Source: Pseudooceanicola antarcticus (GTDB lineage: Bacteria; Pseudomonadota; Alphaproteobacteria; Rhodobacterales; Rhodobacteraceae). From it: a stretch of 64,000 nt of DNA. Below the pieces are notes generated by a model, which was not told where the DNA came from, did no database searches, and worked only from the letters and a program-made list of their open reading frames with translations. Of the stretch, positions 1-10,621 are shown in pieces. Position numbers and translations under genes: made by a program. Position 1 is the first letter of the stretch; every line of letters begins with the position of its first letter. The stretch covers positions 248,001 through 312,000 of the forward strand of contig NZ_OBEA01000005.1 in NCBI RefSeq assembly GCF_900215355.1, in the 5' to 3' direction.

Positions 1-1726
<1,726 letters not shown>

Positions 1727-1730
<4 letters not shown>

Positions 1731-2431
1731 CCGAAACCGCAGAGGTCCCGAAGACCCTCGACGCCGCGCTGGAGGTGCTGAACGCCCATGCCGAGCCCGA
1801 GAAGGCCGATGGCATGGCCGCCTATCACAAGGTCGAGCGTCCCTACCTGGGCGTCGCCAACCCGGTGCTCAACGACCTGGCGCAGGACTGGCGCCGGGCG
1901 CTGACGCTGGATGAACGCCTGCAGCTGGCCTCTGCCCTCTGGCAGAGCAATATCCACGAGGCGCGTGTGGTGGCGGCGAAGCTGCTGACCCAGGCAAGGA
2001 TCAAGCCCTCCGACGCCGAGGCCTGGTGGCTGATCTGTTCCTGGGTGCCCGAGTTCGACGCCTGGGCGATTGCCGATCACGTCTGCATGGCGGGGCAGCG
2101 GCGGGTGATGGCGGATCTGTCGCGCCTCGACGAGATCGCCGCCTGGACCACCCACGAGCACCTCTGGACCAAGCGCGCGGCGCTGGTGATCACCCTTGGC
2201 CTGACCCGGCTGAACCATCCCGATGCGGCACAGCAGGCGGCGCGCGAAAGGGTGCTGGGATGGGCGGCAGATTACCTCTCGGATGAGCGCTGGTTCATCC
2301 AGAAGGCCGTGGCCTGGTGGCTGCGCGATCTCTCCAAGCATGACCCCGAGCGTGCGCGCGCCTTCCTCGCGGAACACGGGGAAAAGATGCGCAACTTCGC
2401 CCGCAAGGAAGCCGGTAAGTACCTGAAGTAG
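1727..2431 (+). CDS. DNA alkylation repair protein, AlkD-like HEAT-repeat family
   Basis: A 234-residue all-helical protein of the AlkD-like family. Characterised members are DNA glycosylases that excise N3/N7-alkylated purines by a HEAT-like repeat fold. Supporting features are the helical repeat pattern, the segment around SWVPEFDAWAIADHVC, Trp-rich stretches near the middle (WTTHEHLWTKRAALV) and the C-terminal RNFARKEAGKYLK. Its ATG overlaps the glmS stop codon, so translation is likely coupled. Family assignment is good. Actual glycosylase activity is inferred, since some relatives are uncharacterised. Confidence 0.85.
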
Positions 2432-2434
2432 GGC

Positions 2435-2932
2435 TCAGCCGCCGTAGATCTCGATCTCGGGCAGCGCGGTCAGCGACAGCCCGAGGTTCAGCATCGCCTG
2501 CAGCGAGAGCCGCGCGCCCTGCCCTGCAACGCCCTCCATGGGGCGCAGCTCCAGCACGACCTCGCGGCCCGTGGCAGGCACCCGCACCCGACCGGGACGC
2601 ACCGTGCCGACCAGCGGCGTCTTGACCCAGAGACCGGGCTCGGAGGCCGCGCCGAGCGAGGCCACCGAAACGCCCAGAAGCCCCGCGCCCCCCGTCATGC
2701 CACCCGAAGTCGCTTCCTGCGCGGTGCCCTGCGGCGCATCGGCCCCGTCGCGGGCGCGCGGGCGCAGCACCCAGGGCTCTCCGGTCGAGGAATAGGGCGC
2801 AGCGGTCTCGCCACTCTGCGGGCCAGCCCCGGAGGCCGCATCGGAGCGGCTGCCCTCCAGAGAGGCAAAGAGCGTGGAACCCTGGCAGCCGGCCAGGGCG
2901 GGAATCATCATCAGCGGAAGAAGAGCTTTCAT
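2435..2932 (-). CDS. Putative lipoprotein, function unknown
   Basis: A 165-residue protein with a short hydrophobic signal ending in the lipobox ALAGC (Cys at residue 16), so it is probably lipidated and exported. After a Ser/Gly/Ala-rich low-complexity part, the C-terminal half (from about residue 85) has regular hydrophobic strands such as GLWVKTPLVGTVRPGRVRV and a terminal LPEIEIYGG. I do not recognise a named domain. It is convergent with the AlkD-like gene (3 bp between stops) and divergent from moaA across 84 bp, which must hold both promoters. Role and outer- versus inner-membrane sorting are unknown. Confidence 0.7.
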   Translation of the reverse strand: MKALLPLMMIPALAGCQGSTLFASLEGSRSDAASGAGPQSGETAAPYSSTGEPWVLRPRARDGADAPQGTAQEATSGGMTGGAGLLGVSVASLGAASEPGLWVKTPLVGTVRPGRVRVPATGREVVLELRPMEGVAGQGARLSLQAMLNLGLSLTALPEIEIYGG

Positions 2933-3016
2933 CCGGGCAGCCTATCCCAGGTACGCGCCGGTGCAATCGCGGAAAGATCACTTGTCGGCAGGTCCCCGCG
3001 CGCCTAGTTTCCCAAC

Positions 3017-4024
3017 ATGACACAGCCTCTCGTCGATCCCTTCCAGCGCGCCATCACCTACCTGCGCGTCTCGGTCACCGACCGCTGCGATTTTCGCTGC
3101 GTCTATTGCATGGCCGAGAACATGACCTTCCTGCCCAAGAAGGAGCTTCTGACGCTGGAAGAGCTGGACCGCATGTGTTCGACCTTCGTGCGCCTCGGGG
3201 TGCGGAAGCTGCGCATCACCGGCGGCGAGCCGCTGGTGCGGCGCGATATCATGACCTTCTTCCGCTCGATGTCCCGGCACCTGGACAGCGGCGCGCTTGA
3301 GGAGCTGACGCTGACCACCAATGGCAGCCAGCTGGAACGCTTCGCCGCTGATCTCTACGCCGCCGGCGTGCGGCGGGTGAACGTGTCGCTCGACACCCTC
3401 GACGAAGAGAAATTCGCCCGCGTCACCCGCTGGGGGCGCCTGCCCCAGGTGCTGCGTGGCCTCGATGCGGCGCAGGCGGCGGGGCTGAAGGTGAAGCTGA
3501 ACGCGGTGGCGTTGAAGGGGTTCAACGAGGACGAGGTCGAGACCCTGACCCGTTTCTGCGCGACGCGCGGCATGGACCTGACCTGGATCGAGGTCATGCC
3601 CATGGGCGACCTCGGCAACGAGGACCGGGTGGGCCAGTACTGGTCGATGAAGGACCTGCGCGCCCGCCTGTCGGAAAGCTATACCCTGACCGATCTGCCC
3701 GAGAGCACCGGCGGCCCGGCCCGCTACGTGCGGCTGGAAGAGACCGGCCAGAAGATCGGGTTCATCACCCCGCTCAGCCATAATTTCTGCGAAAGCTGCA
3801 ACCGGGTGCGGATGACCTGCACCGGAGAGCTTTACATGTGCCTCGGACAAGAGGACATGATGGACCTACGCCCGGCCCTGCGCAATCATCCGGGCAATGA
3901 CGCCCCGCTGGAACAGGCCATCCGCCAGGCCATCGGGCTGAAACCCGAGGGCCATGATTTCGACTATTCGCGCCAGCGTGCCGACGGGCAGGTCTCGCGC
4001 CACATGAGCCATACGGGCGGCTAG
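3017..4024 (+). CDS. moaA: GTP 3',8-cyclase, molybdenum cofactor biosynthesis
   Basis: Radical-SAM enzyme of the first step of molybdenum cofactor synthesis, converting GTP to 3',8-cyclo-7,8-dihydro-GTP with MoaC as partner. Residues 24, 28 and 31 form the CxxxCxxC ligands of the SAM [4Fe-4S] cluster. A C-terminal Cys set ([19 protein letters not shown]) holds the second, substrate-binding cluster. The protein ends in Gly-Gly, the conserved activating tail of MoaA. Its 335 residues are normal for the family. kdtA follows after 4 bp, so the two unrelated functions may share a transcript. No clear Shine-Dalgarno is visible before the ATG. Confidence 0.97.
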   Translation: MTQPLVDPFQRAITYLRVSVTDRCDFRCVYCMAENMTFLPKKELLTLEELDRMCSTFVRLGVRKLRITGGEPLVRRDIMTFFRSMSRHLDSGALEELTLTTNGSQLERFAADLYAAGVRRVNVSLDTLDEEKFARVTRWGRLPQVLRGLDAAQAAGLKVKLNAVALKGFNEDEVETLTRFCATRGMDLTWIEVMPMGDLGNEDRVGQYWSMKDLRARLSESYTLTDLPESTGGPARYVRLEETGQKIGFITPLSHNFCESCNRVRMTCTGELYMCLGQEDMMDLRPALRNHPGNDAPLEQAIRQAIGLKPEGHDFDYSRQRADGQVSRHMSHTGG

Positions 4025-4028
4025 GCAA

Positions 4029-5351
4029 ATGACAAATCGACGTGGCTCCACGCCCTTCTACAGGCTCTACTGCGGTCTGGCTGCTGCGGCGTCGCCACTG
4101 GCCTGGCGCCGTGTGCGCGCCAAGCTCCAGGCCGAGGGGATCGCGCCCGACCGCATGGCGGAACGCATGGGCCGGGCCACCCTGGCCCGCCCCGAGGGGC
4201 AGCTTTTCTGGTTCCATGCCGCAAGCGTCGGTGAAAGCGTCTCGGCGCTGGCCTTGATCGAGAAGGTGCTCGAGCTCAACCCCGGCGCTCATGCGCTGGT
4301 GACCACCGGCACCGCCGGCTCGGCCCAGGTGCTGGCAAAGCGCCTGCCCGAGCGCGCCCTTCATCAGTTCGCGCCGCTGGATACCGCCCGCGCCCTGCGG
4401 CGGTTCTTCCGCCACTGGCGCCCCGACGCGGGGATCTTCGTGGAAAGCGAGCTTTGGCCGCAGATGATCGTGCGCGCGCGCGCCACCGGCATGAGGCTGG
4501 CGCTGGTCAATGCGCGGCTGTCGAAGAGCTCTCTCAGGAACTGGCGGCGTTTCGGGACAACCTTCCGCTTCCTGCTCGACCAGTTCTGCCTGATCCGCAC
4601 CCAGGACGAGGCGACGCTGGAGGCCCTGCTGGAGCTCGGCGCCGACCGCAGCCGCGTGGCGCGCGGGCCCAACCTGAAGTCGATGATCTCGCCGCCCCCG
4701 GCCCCCGCCCAGGTGCTGGCCGAGCTGGCCCCGCAGTTCAACAAGCTGTTCTGGGCCGCCGCCGCTACCCACCCGGGCGAAGAGGACGCTGTGATCGAGG
4801 CCCATCTCGCGGCCCGCGAGGCCCTGGGCCGGCCCGATCTGCAACTGCTGCTGATCCCGCGCCACCCGCATCGCGCCGCCGAGATCGCGGCGATGATCCG
4901 GGACCGTGGCCTCAGCGTCTCGCAGCGCTCGCGCGGGCAGGCACCGGGGGGCGATGTCTACCTGGCCGATACGCTGGGCGAGATGGGACTCTGGTACAGC
5001 CTGTCTCCGCTGGCCTTCCTGGGCGGTTCGCTGGTGCCGGTCGGCGGCCATACCCCCTATGAGCCCGCCTGTTTCGGCACCCCGATCCTGCATGGCCCGC
5101 ATTACGAGAATTTCGCCGAGGTCTACGCCGCCTTCGACCAGAGCGGCGCCGCCCGCCAGATCGAGGATGCCGCCGAGCTGGGCCGCGAGGTCGCCAGGCT
5201 GCTGGCCGATGGCACCGAGCTTGCCCGAATGTCCGAAATCGCCCGCGGTCTGGCCGACGGACGCGGCGCGCGCATCACCCATGTGGCAGAAGAGCTTTTG
5301 CAGGCGCTCTCGTCCACCGCACCGGCCGCCGATGCCGGGCCCTTGCGGTAA
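4029..5351 (+). CDS. kdtA: 3-deoxy-D-manno-octulosonic acid (Kdo) transferase
   Basis: Adds Kdo to the lipid A precursor at the cytoplasmic face of the inner membrane, starting the LPS inner core. Recognisable family motifs are FWFHAASVGES near residue 60 (catalytic Glu region), VESELWP, NARLSKSSLRNW and GGHTPYEPACFGTPIL (usual form GGHNPLEPA). The N-terminal hydrophobic stretch (LYCGLAAAASPLAW) fits the membrane anchor. It is 440 residues, normal for WaaA/KdtA. A GT4 glycosyltransferase follows after 48 bp, consistent with an LPS or core-sugar pair. Confidence 0.93.
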   Translation: MTNRRGSTPFYRLYCGLAAAASPLAWRRVRAKLQAEGIAPDRMAERMGRATLARPEGQLFWFHAASVGESVSALALIEKVLELNPGAHALVTTGTAGSAQVLAKRLPERALHQFAPLDTARALRRFFRHWRPDAGIFVESELWPQMIVRARATGMRLALVNARLSKSSLRNWRRFGTTFRFLLDQFCLIRTQDEATLEALLELGADRSRVARGPNLKSMISPPPAPAQVLAELAPQFNKLFWAAAATHPGEEDAVIEAHLAAREALGRPDLQLLLIPRHPHRAAEIAAMIRDRGLSVSQRSRGQAPGGDVYLADTLGEMGLWYSLSPLAFLGGSLVPVGGHTPYEPACFGTPILHGPHYENFAEVYAAFDQSGAARQIEDAAELGREVARLLADGTELARMSEIARGLADGRGARITHVAEELLQALSSTAPAADAGPLR

Positions 5352-5399
5352 ACTGCGCCGGAGCCGCGCCAGATGGCAGCCGCCAAAGGAGAGGTTGAG

Positions 5400-6470
5400 A
5401 TGAACCAACCCCGCATCGCCCAGATCGACGTCATCGCGCCGAACTTCAAGAAACGCATGTCCGGGGTGACCTCGACCGTCTACCGGCTGGTGCCGCTGCA
5501 GGCGCGCAGCATGGCCATTGCCTCTGCCGGACCCTCAGTGCCCGCAGAGGTGCCCTCGGTCTCGCTCTCCGCGCTGCTGAGCATGTCGCGCAAGGGCCCC
5601 TCCGGGGCGCGGGTCTGGCATGCGCGGCGCAACAACGAGATGTTGGTGGGCATCGCCCTGAAGCGCCTGCTGCGCAAGCGGCTGAAGCTGGTGTTCACCT
5701 CTGCCGCGCAGCGCCATCACAAGCCCGCCACCAAGTGGATGCTGCGCCAGATGGATGCCGTGGTGGCCACCTCGCAGCGCTCGCAGAGCTTCCTGGAGGT
5801 GCCCTCGATCGTGCAGCACCACGGCATCGACGCCGAGCTTTTCCACCCCGCCGAAAGCCCCGAGGCCAAGGCCGCCCTGCGCCGGAAGCTGGGGCTGCCC
5901 GAGACCCAGGTGCTGGTCGGCTGCTTCGGCCGTATCCGGCCGCAGAAGGGCAATGACATCTTCATCGAGGCCATGCTGCGCCTGCTGCCCGAGCGCCCCG
6001 GCGTGACGGCGGTGATGATGGGCGGGGTCACCGACCAGTTCCGCGACTTCCACGCGGGCCTCAAGCAGCGCGTCGCGGAAGCTGGCCTCGACAAGCAGGT
6101 GCTCTTCCTGCCCGAGGACCCGAACTGGGATATCTCGCCCTGGTTCCGCGCCCTCGATCTCTATGTCGCGCCGCAACGCTGGGAGGGCTTCGGCCTCACC
6201 CCGATGGAGGCCATGTCCTGTGGCGTGCCCGTGGTCGCCACCCGCGCCGGTGCCTTCGAGGACTTCATCCCCGATGGCAAGGCCGGGCTGATCGTCGACA
6301 TCGAGGAGACCGAAGCGCTGACCCAGGCCACGGCCACGCTGCTGGATGACCCCGACAAGCGCGCCGCCTTCGCCCGCGACGCCCGCGCGCATGTGCTGCA
6401 GAGCTGCCGGATCGAGCAGGAGGCCGAGGCGCTGAACGCGCTCTACCGGCGCCTGCTGGACGCGGGCTGA
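5400..6470 (+). CDS. Glycosyltransferase family 4 (GT-B fold)
   Basis: A 356-residue GT4 enzyme that would transfer a sugar from a nucleotide-activated donor, plausibly to the LPS core given its position behind kdtA. The donor-binding domain shows GCFGRIRPQKGNDIF and the retaining-enzyme EX7E motif in EGFGLTPMEAMSCGVPVVAT. The start at 5400 is chosen because AAAGGAG at 5385-5391 lies 8 nt upstream; an earlier in-frame ATG at 5373 has no such site and would place the Shine-Dalgarno inside the gene. Acceptor and sugar cannot be read from sequence. Confidence 0.88.
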   Translation: MNQPRIAQIDVIAPNFKKRMSGVTSTVYRLVPLQARSMAIASAGPSVPAEVPSVSLSALLSMSRKGPSGARVWHARRNNEMLVGIALKRLLRKRLKLVFTSAAQRHHKPATKWMLRQMDAVVATSQRSQSFLEVPSIVQHHGIDAELFHPAESPEAKAALRRKLGLPETQVLVGCFGRIRPQKGNDIFIEAMLRLLPERPGVTAVMMGGVTDQFRDFHAGLKQRVAEAGLDKQVLFLPEDPNWDISPWFRALDLYVAPQRWEGFGLTPMEAMSCGVPVVATRAGAFEDFIPDGKAGLIVDIEETEALTQATATLLDDPDKRAAFARDARAHVLQSCRIEQEAEALNALYRRLLDAG

Positions 6471-6500
6471 CGCTAGGGTATTCTCCTATCGGGAGGCCCC

Positions 6501-6956
6501 ATGCTGAAACATTTCCACCATGTCGCGGTGATCTGCGGCGATTACGCCCGCTCGAAGGCCTTCTACACCGAGGTGCTGGGCCTGAAGATCATCGCCGAGA
6601 ACCACCGCCCCGAGCGTGACAGCTGGAAGCTGGACCTCGCCCTGCCCGGCGGCGGCCAGATCGAGCTCTTCTCCTTCCCCGAGGCCCCGCCCCGCCCGAC
6701 GCGCCCCGAAGCTCAGGGCCTGCGCCACCTCTGCTTCTCGGTCGGGGATCTCGACCGCGCGGTCGCGGAGCTCGAGGCCAAGGGCATCGCGGTCGAGCCG
6801 ATCCGCGTCGATCCCCACACCGGGGCCCGCTTCACCTTCTTCGCCGACCCCGACGGGCTGCCGCTGGAGCTCTACGAGGACCGCCCGCCGCCCTCACCCG
6901 CCGGGAAGGACGAGGGGCGCCCGAAAGCCGGACGCCCCATATCATCACCAGGCTGA
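6501..6956 (+). CDS. VOC-family (glyoxalase-fold) metalloprotein, YaeR-like
   Basis: Residues 1-125 follow the YaeR/SMU1112c-type VOC family closely. Shared signatures are HHVAVICGDYARSKAFY, RDSWKLDLAL, ELFSFPEAPPRPTRPEA, GLRHLCFSV and IRVDPHTGARFTFFADPDG with LELYE. The family is glyoxalase-I-like and probably metal binding, but its substrate is not established. E. coli YaeR ends at about this point, whereas this protein has a further 25 Pro/Gly/Arg-rich residues. The last few codons and the TGA stop fall inside an intergenic repeat (6943-6983), so the tail looks like an insertion artefact. GGGAGG lies just before the ATG. Confidence 0.88.
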   Translation: MLKHFHHVAVICGDYARSKAFYTEVLGLKIIAENHRPERDSWKLDLALPGGGQIELFSFPEAPPRPTRPEAQGLRHLCFSVGDLDRAVAELEAKGIAVEPIRVDPHTGARFTFFADPDGLPLELYEDRPPPSPAGKDEGRPKAGRPISSPG

Positions 6957-6983
6957 AAATACTCCCGCCGGAGGCCTCCCCGG
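6943..6983 (+). repeat. Intergenic repeat R1 (single unit)
   Basis: Begins CATCACCAGG and contains the core GGCTGAAAATACTCC followed by a GC-rich GGAGG stretch. The same core recurs at 17141-17223, 36864-36974, 39051-39106 and 42277-42343. Here it overlaps the 3' end of the VOC gene and sits between two convergent genes. Confidence 0.8.
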
Positions 6984-6992
6984 CAGCAGCTC

Positions 6993-8153
6993 TTAGGCCG
7001 GCATGCGCTTCTCGACGATCTCGGCCCACCAGGAACAGCCCGCGGGGATCGCCTCGTCGTTGAAGTTGTACTCGGGGTTGTGGACATCGGCGCTGTCGCC
7101 GTTGCCGACCAGGATATAGGCACCGGGGCGCTCTTCCAGCATGTAGGCGAAATCTTCGCCGCCCATGGTGATCGCCGCCTCGACGCAATCGCCCGAGACC
7201 GACTTGGCCACTTCGGCGGCGAACTCGGTCTGCTCGGGGGTGTTGACCATGGCCGGGTAGCCCGGCAGCCATTCGATTTCGGCCTTGGCGCCGAAGGCCG
7301 CGGCGGCGGAGGGCACGATGGCCTTCAGGCGCTCTTCGGCCAGCGCACGGCTTTCCTTCGACATGGTGCGGATGGTGCCGCGCAGGGTGACATGGGCCGG
7401 GATCACGTTGAAGGCGGTCGAGGAGCTCTCGAAGCTGGTCACCGAGACCACCACCTGCTCGACCGGATCGGCGTTGCGGCTGGCGATGGACTGCAGCGCG
7501 GTGACCACCTGCGAGGCGGCGACGATCGGGTCGATGGTCTGCTGCGGCTTGGCGGCGTGACCGCCACGGCCGACGACCTTGATCTCGAACTGGTCGGTGG
7601 CGGCGAAGAAGGCGCCCGAGCGGATGCCGAAGCTGCCCACGGGCATGCCAGGCCAGTTGTGCATGCCATAGACTTCCTGGATGCCGAAGCGCTCCATCAT
7701 GCCGTCGTCGCACATCTCCTTGCCGCCGCCGCCGCCTTCTTCGGCGGGCTGGAAGATGACCACGGCGGTGCCGTCGAAGTTGCGCGTCTCGGCCAGGTAC
7801 TTGGCGGCGCCCAGAAGCATCGCCGTATGGCCGTCATGGCCGCAGGCATGCATGGCGCCCGGCGTCTTCGAGGCATAGTCGAGGCCCGTCGCCTCGAGGA
7901 TCGGCAGCGCATCCATGTCGGCGCGTAGACCCAGCACCTTGCCCGAGGTATTGGTCTTGCCCTTGATCACGCCGACGACGCCGGTGCGGCCCAGGCCGGT
8001 GACGATCTCGTCGCAGCCAAACTCCTTCAGCTTCTCGGCCACCAGGGCAGAGGTCCGGTGGGTCTCGAAGAGGATCTCGGGGTTCTCGTGCAGATCGCGG
8101 CGCCAGGCGGTGATCTCTTCCTGCATCTCGGCAAGGCGGTTCTTGATAGGCAT
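6993..8153 (-). CDS. M20-family amidohydrolase (hippurate hydrolase/aminoacylase-like)
   Basis: A 386-residue di-metal M20D hydrolase that would cleave N-acyl amino acids or similar amides in the cytoplasm. Metal-site motifs are MHACGHDGHTAMLLGAA, the catalytic Glu pair in QPAEEGGGGGKEM, MHNWPG, and a C-terminal His before NPEYNFND. The lid domain is in the middle. AAGGAG lies 6 nt before the ATG. It is a tandem paralogue of the next gene upstream, with the same length and a 20-bp gap, and is last in a leftward group with argE-like and ABC ATPase genes. The true substrate is unknown. Confidence 0.9.
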   Translation of the reverse strand: MPIKNRLAEMQEEITAWRRDLHENPEILFETHRTSALVAEKLKEFGCDEIVTGLGRTGVVGVIKGKTNTSGKVLGLRADMDALPILEATGLDYASKTPGAMHACGHDGHTAMLLGAAKYLAETRNFDGTAVVIFQPAEEGGGGGKEMCDDGMMERFGIQEVYGMHNWPGMPVGSFGIRSGAFFAATDQFEIKVVGRGGHAAKPQQTIDPIVAASQVVTALQSIASRNADPVEQVVVSVTSFESSSTAFNVIPAHVTLRGTIRTMSKESRALAEERLKAIVPSAAAAFGAKAEIEWLPGYPAMVNTPEQTEFAAEVAKSVSGDCVEAAITMGGEDFAYMLEERPGAYILVGNGDSADVHNPEYNFNDEAIPAGCSWWAEIVEKRMPA

Positions 8154-8173
8154 GGTGGCTCCTTGTTTGACGA

Positions 8174-9334
8174 TCAGCGGGGCAGCGGCAGGCGGGCCTC
8201 GGCCAGCTCTGCGATCCAGCTTACCCCGTAGGGGATGACCGCGTCGTTGAATTCATACTCGGGGTGGTGCAACCCGGCGCTGTCGCCGTTGCCGACCAGG
8301 ATATAGGCGCCGGGACGACGCCGCAGCATCTCGGCGAAATCATCCGCGCCCATGACGGGCGGAAAATCGGTGGTGGCTGAAGAGACCCTGTTGCCGGCCT
8401 CGGCCGCGTATTCGACGTTCTCGGCGTGGTTGATCAGCACCGGCGGCCCCGGCAGGAAGGTGATCTCTGCCGTGACGCCATAGGCGGCAGCGGTGGCCGT
8501 CGTGACCTCTTCGATGCGGGTGCGGACCTGGTTCTGCACCTCGTCGTCATGCACCCGGTAGGTGCCCTTCAGGGTCACCACCTCGGGGATCACGTTGTAG
8601 GTGTTGGTCTCGGTCTGGAATCCGCAGATCGAGACCACGGCATTCTGGGTCGGGTCCACGTTGCGGCTGACGATGCTTTGCAGCGCGGTGACCACCTGGG
8701 CGGCGGCAAGGGTGGTGTCGATGTTGAGATTGGGCATGGCCGCATGGCCGCCCCGCCCCGTCAGCACCACGTCGAAGCGTTCCGGGGCGGCGAACTGGGG
8801 ACCGGCGCGCAGGGTGAAATCCCCCAGCGGCTTGCCGGGCCAATTGTGCATCCCGTAGACCTCGTCGATGCCGAAACGCTCGATCAGACCGTCCTCGATC
8901 ATCGCCTTCGCCCCGCCGCCGCCCTCTTCGGCGGGCTGGAAGATGAAGACGACGGAGCCGGCGAAATTGCGGGTCTCGGCCAGGTATTGCGCCGCACCGA
9001 GCAGCATCGAGGTATGGCCGTCGTGGCCGCAGGCATGCATCTTGCCGGGTACGGTCGAGGCATGCTCCAGCCCCGTGGCCTCGAGAATCGGCAGGGCGTC
9101 CATGTCGGCGCGGAAGCCGACGGCCCCGCCCTCGGCCCGGCCCTTGACCACGGCGACGACGCCGGTCTGGCCGACGCCCTCGACCACCTCGTCACAGCCG
9201 AAAGCCCGCAGCTTTTCGGCCACGAAGGCGGCAGTCTCGTGCTCCTCGAAGCGCAGCTCGGGGTGGGCATGCAGATGTCGGCGCCAGGAGGCGACCTCGG
9301 GGGCCATTTCGGCGATACGGTTGCGCAGCGGCAT
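8174..9334 (-). CDS. M20-family amidohydrolase, tandem paralogue
   Basis: Same architecture and length (386 residues) as the neighbouring hydrolase. It has MHACGHDGHTSMLLGAA, QPAEEGGGGAKAM, MHNWPG and a His-His before PEYEFND. The two copies differ mainly in the lid region, which may separate their substrates. GGAGG 8 nt upstream of the ATG lies within the end of the argE-like gene; only 3 bp separate that stop from this start, so expression is likely coupled. Probably acts on peptides or acylated amino acids imported by the adjacent transporter (inference from context). Confidence 0.9.
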   Translation of the reverse strand: MPLRNRIAEMAPEVASWRRHLHAHPELRFEEHETAAFVAEKLRAFGCDEVVEGVGQTGVVAVVKGRAEGGAVGFRADMDALPILEATGLEHASTVPGKMHACGHDGHTSMLLGAAQYLAETRNFAGSVVFIFQPAEEGGGGAKAMIEDGLIERFGIDEVYGMHNWPGKPLGDFTLRAGPQFAAPERFDVVLTGRGGHAAMPNLNIDTTLAAAQVVTALQSIVSRNVDPTQNAVVSICGFQTETNTYNVIPEVVTLKGTYRVHDDEVQNQVRTRIEEVTTATAAAYGVTAEITFLPGPPVLINHAENVEYAAEAGNRVSSATTDFPPVMGADDFAEMLRRRPGAYILVGNGDSAGLHHPEYEFNDAVIPYGVSWIAELAEARLPLPR

Positions 9335-9337
9335 GGT

Positions 9338-10522
9338 TCAGGCCTCCAGGTGGTCGAGCAGGCGGCGCATGTAGGCCTCGCCGTTCTCGAATTGCTCGAG
9401 GGTGATGAACTCGTCAGGCTGATGCGCCTGGGCGATATCGCCCGGCCCGCAGACCACCGCCGACAGCCCCTCGGCCTGGAAATAGCCCGCCTCGGTGCCA
9501 TAGCTCACCACATGAGAGCCATTGTCGCCGGTCAGCTGCCGCGCCAGTTGCTCGGCCGCACCGTCCTTTTCGGGGGCCAGGCCCTTGGCGTCGAAGAGAC
9601 GGGTCAGGGTGATCGAGGTCTCGGGACGGATCGCCTGCATCTCGGCCTCGACCCGGCGCACCTCTGCCTCGTAGGCCCTGGCGTAGCTCTCGGGGTCTTC
9701 GCCGGGCACGCAGCGGAAGGACATCAGGAAGTTGCAGGTCCTGGCGGTGATGTTATGCGCCGTCCCGCCCGAGATCATGCCCACATGGGCGTTGGTCCAG
9801 GGCGGATCGAAGAGCGCGTCCGAGCCCTGCGGCTCCTTCGCGGCATTGGCCGCGTTGACCGCATTGCCCCATTCCACCAGCTTGGCGGCCTCCATGATCG
9901 CCGAGACGCCCTTGTAGGCGATGGAGCTATGCACCTCGAAGCCGTTGACCTGGGTATCGAAGGCGATGCCTGCCTTGTGGCCAGAGACCACCTGCAGCAT
10001 CGTCGGCTCTCCGATCAGGGCCACAGCGGGCTTCGGCACATGGGGCAGCGCATCGGCGAGCAGCGGGGCCGCGCCCAGCAGGCCGATCTCCTCGTCGTAG
10101 GTGAAGGCCAGGTGCAGCGGCTTCGAGAGCTTGCGGCGGCTGGCCTCGACCAGCGCCCAGACCGCCAGCGCGTCGAAGCCCTTCATGTCGGCGCAGCCAC
10201 GGCCATAGAGCTTGCCGTCGCGCTCGGTCACCGTGAAGGGGTCCGAGGACCAGTCCTGGCCATCGATCGGCACCACGTCGGTATGGCCCGAGAGCACCAC
10301 GCCCCCCTCTTCCTCCGGTCCGGTCCAGGCCCAGAGCCCCGCCTTCGGCTGATCGGGGTGGTGATGACGGTAGCAGGTCACGCCGTGGCTTTCGAGGTAG
10401 CCCTGCACCCAGTCGATCAGTGGCAGGTTGGTATCGCGGCTGACGGTGGGGAAGGAAACCAGCGTTTCCAGGATCTGGCGCGGAGAAAGGATCTCGGGGG
10501 CAGCAGACGAACGGGGCGTCAT
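9338..10522 (-). CDS. argE: Acetylornithine deacetylase / ArgE-type M20 peptidase
   Basis: A 394-residue M20A hydrolase. Metal and catalytic signatures are LSGHTDVVP, GRGCADMKGFDALAVWAL, TYDEEIGLLGAAPL and a Glu/Cys-rich C-terminus (GTEAGYFQAEGLSAVVCGPG). This is the ArgE pattern, with N-acetylornithine deacetylation to ornithine as the named reaction. The peptide-transport context means a dipeptidase-like role is also possible. I start at 10522, where AGGAAAG lies upstream; a longer reading from 10606 adds 28 low-complexity residues. A 99-bp gap separates it from the ABC ATPase gene upstream. Confidence 0.87.
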   Translation of the reverse strand: MTPRSSAAPEILSPRQILETLVSFPTVSRDTNLPLIDWVQGYLESHGVTCYRHHHPDQPKAGLWAWTGPEEEGGVVLSGHTDVVPIDGQDWSSDPFTVTERDGKLYGRGCADMKGFDALAVWALVEASRRKLSKPLHLAFTYDEEIGLLGAAPLLADALPHVPKPAVALIGEPTMLQVVSGHKAGIAFDTQVNGFEVHSSIAYKGVSAIMEAAKLVEWGNAVNAANAAKEPQGSDALFDPPWTNAHVGMISGGTAHNITARTCNFLMSFRCVPGEDPESYARAYEAEVRRVEAEMQAIRPETSITLTRLFDAKGLAPEKDGAAEQLARQLTGDNGSHVVSYGTEAGYFQAEGLSAVVCGPGDIAQAHQPDEFITLEQFENGEAYMRRLLDHLEA

Positions 10523-10621
10523 AGGGGGGTCTTTCCTGCCGCGCGAAGCGTCGCGCGGATCGAGTTGCAAGGGATGGGGCGGCGCGGCAGAGTCGCGCGC
10601 GCCCATGGGTCGCTTGATTGA

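Noticed and set aside
8426-10621. Long rightward open frame opposite the M20 genes
   Set aside because: Antisense shadow. The leftward frames carry complete M20 metal-site motifs; this translation has none.
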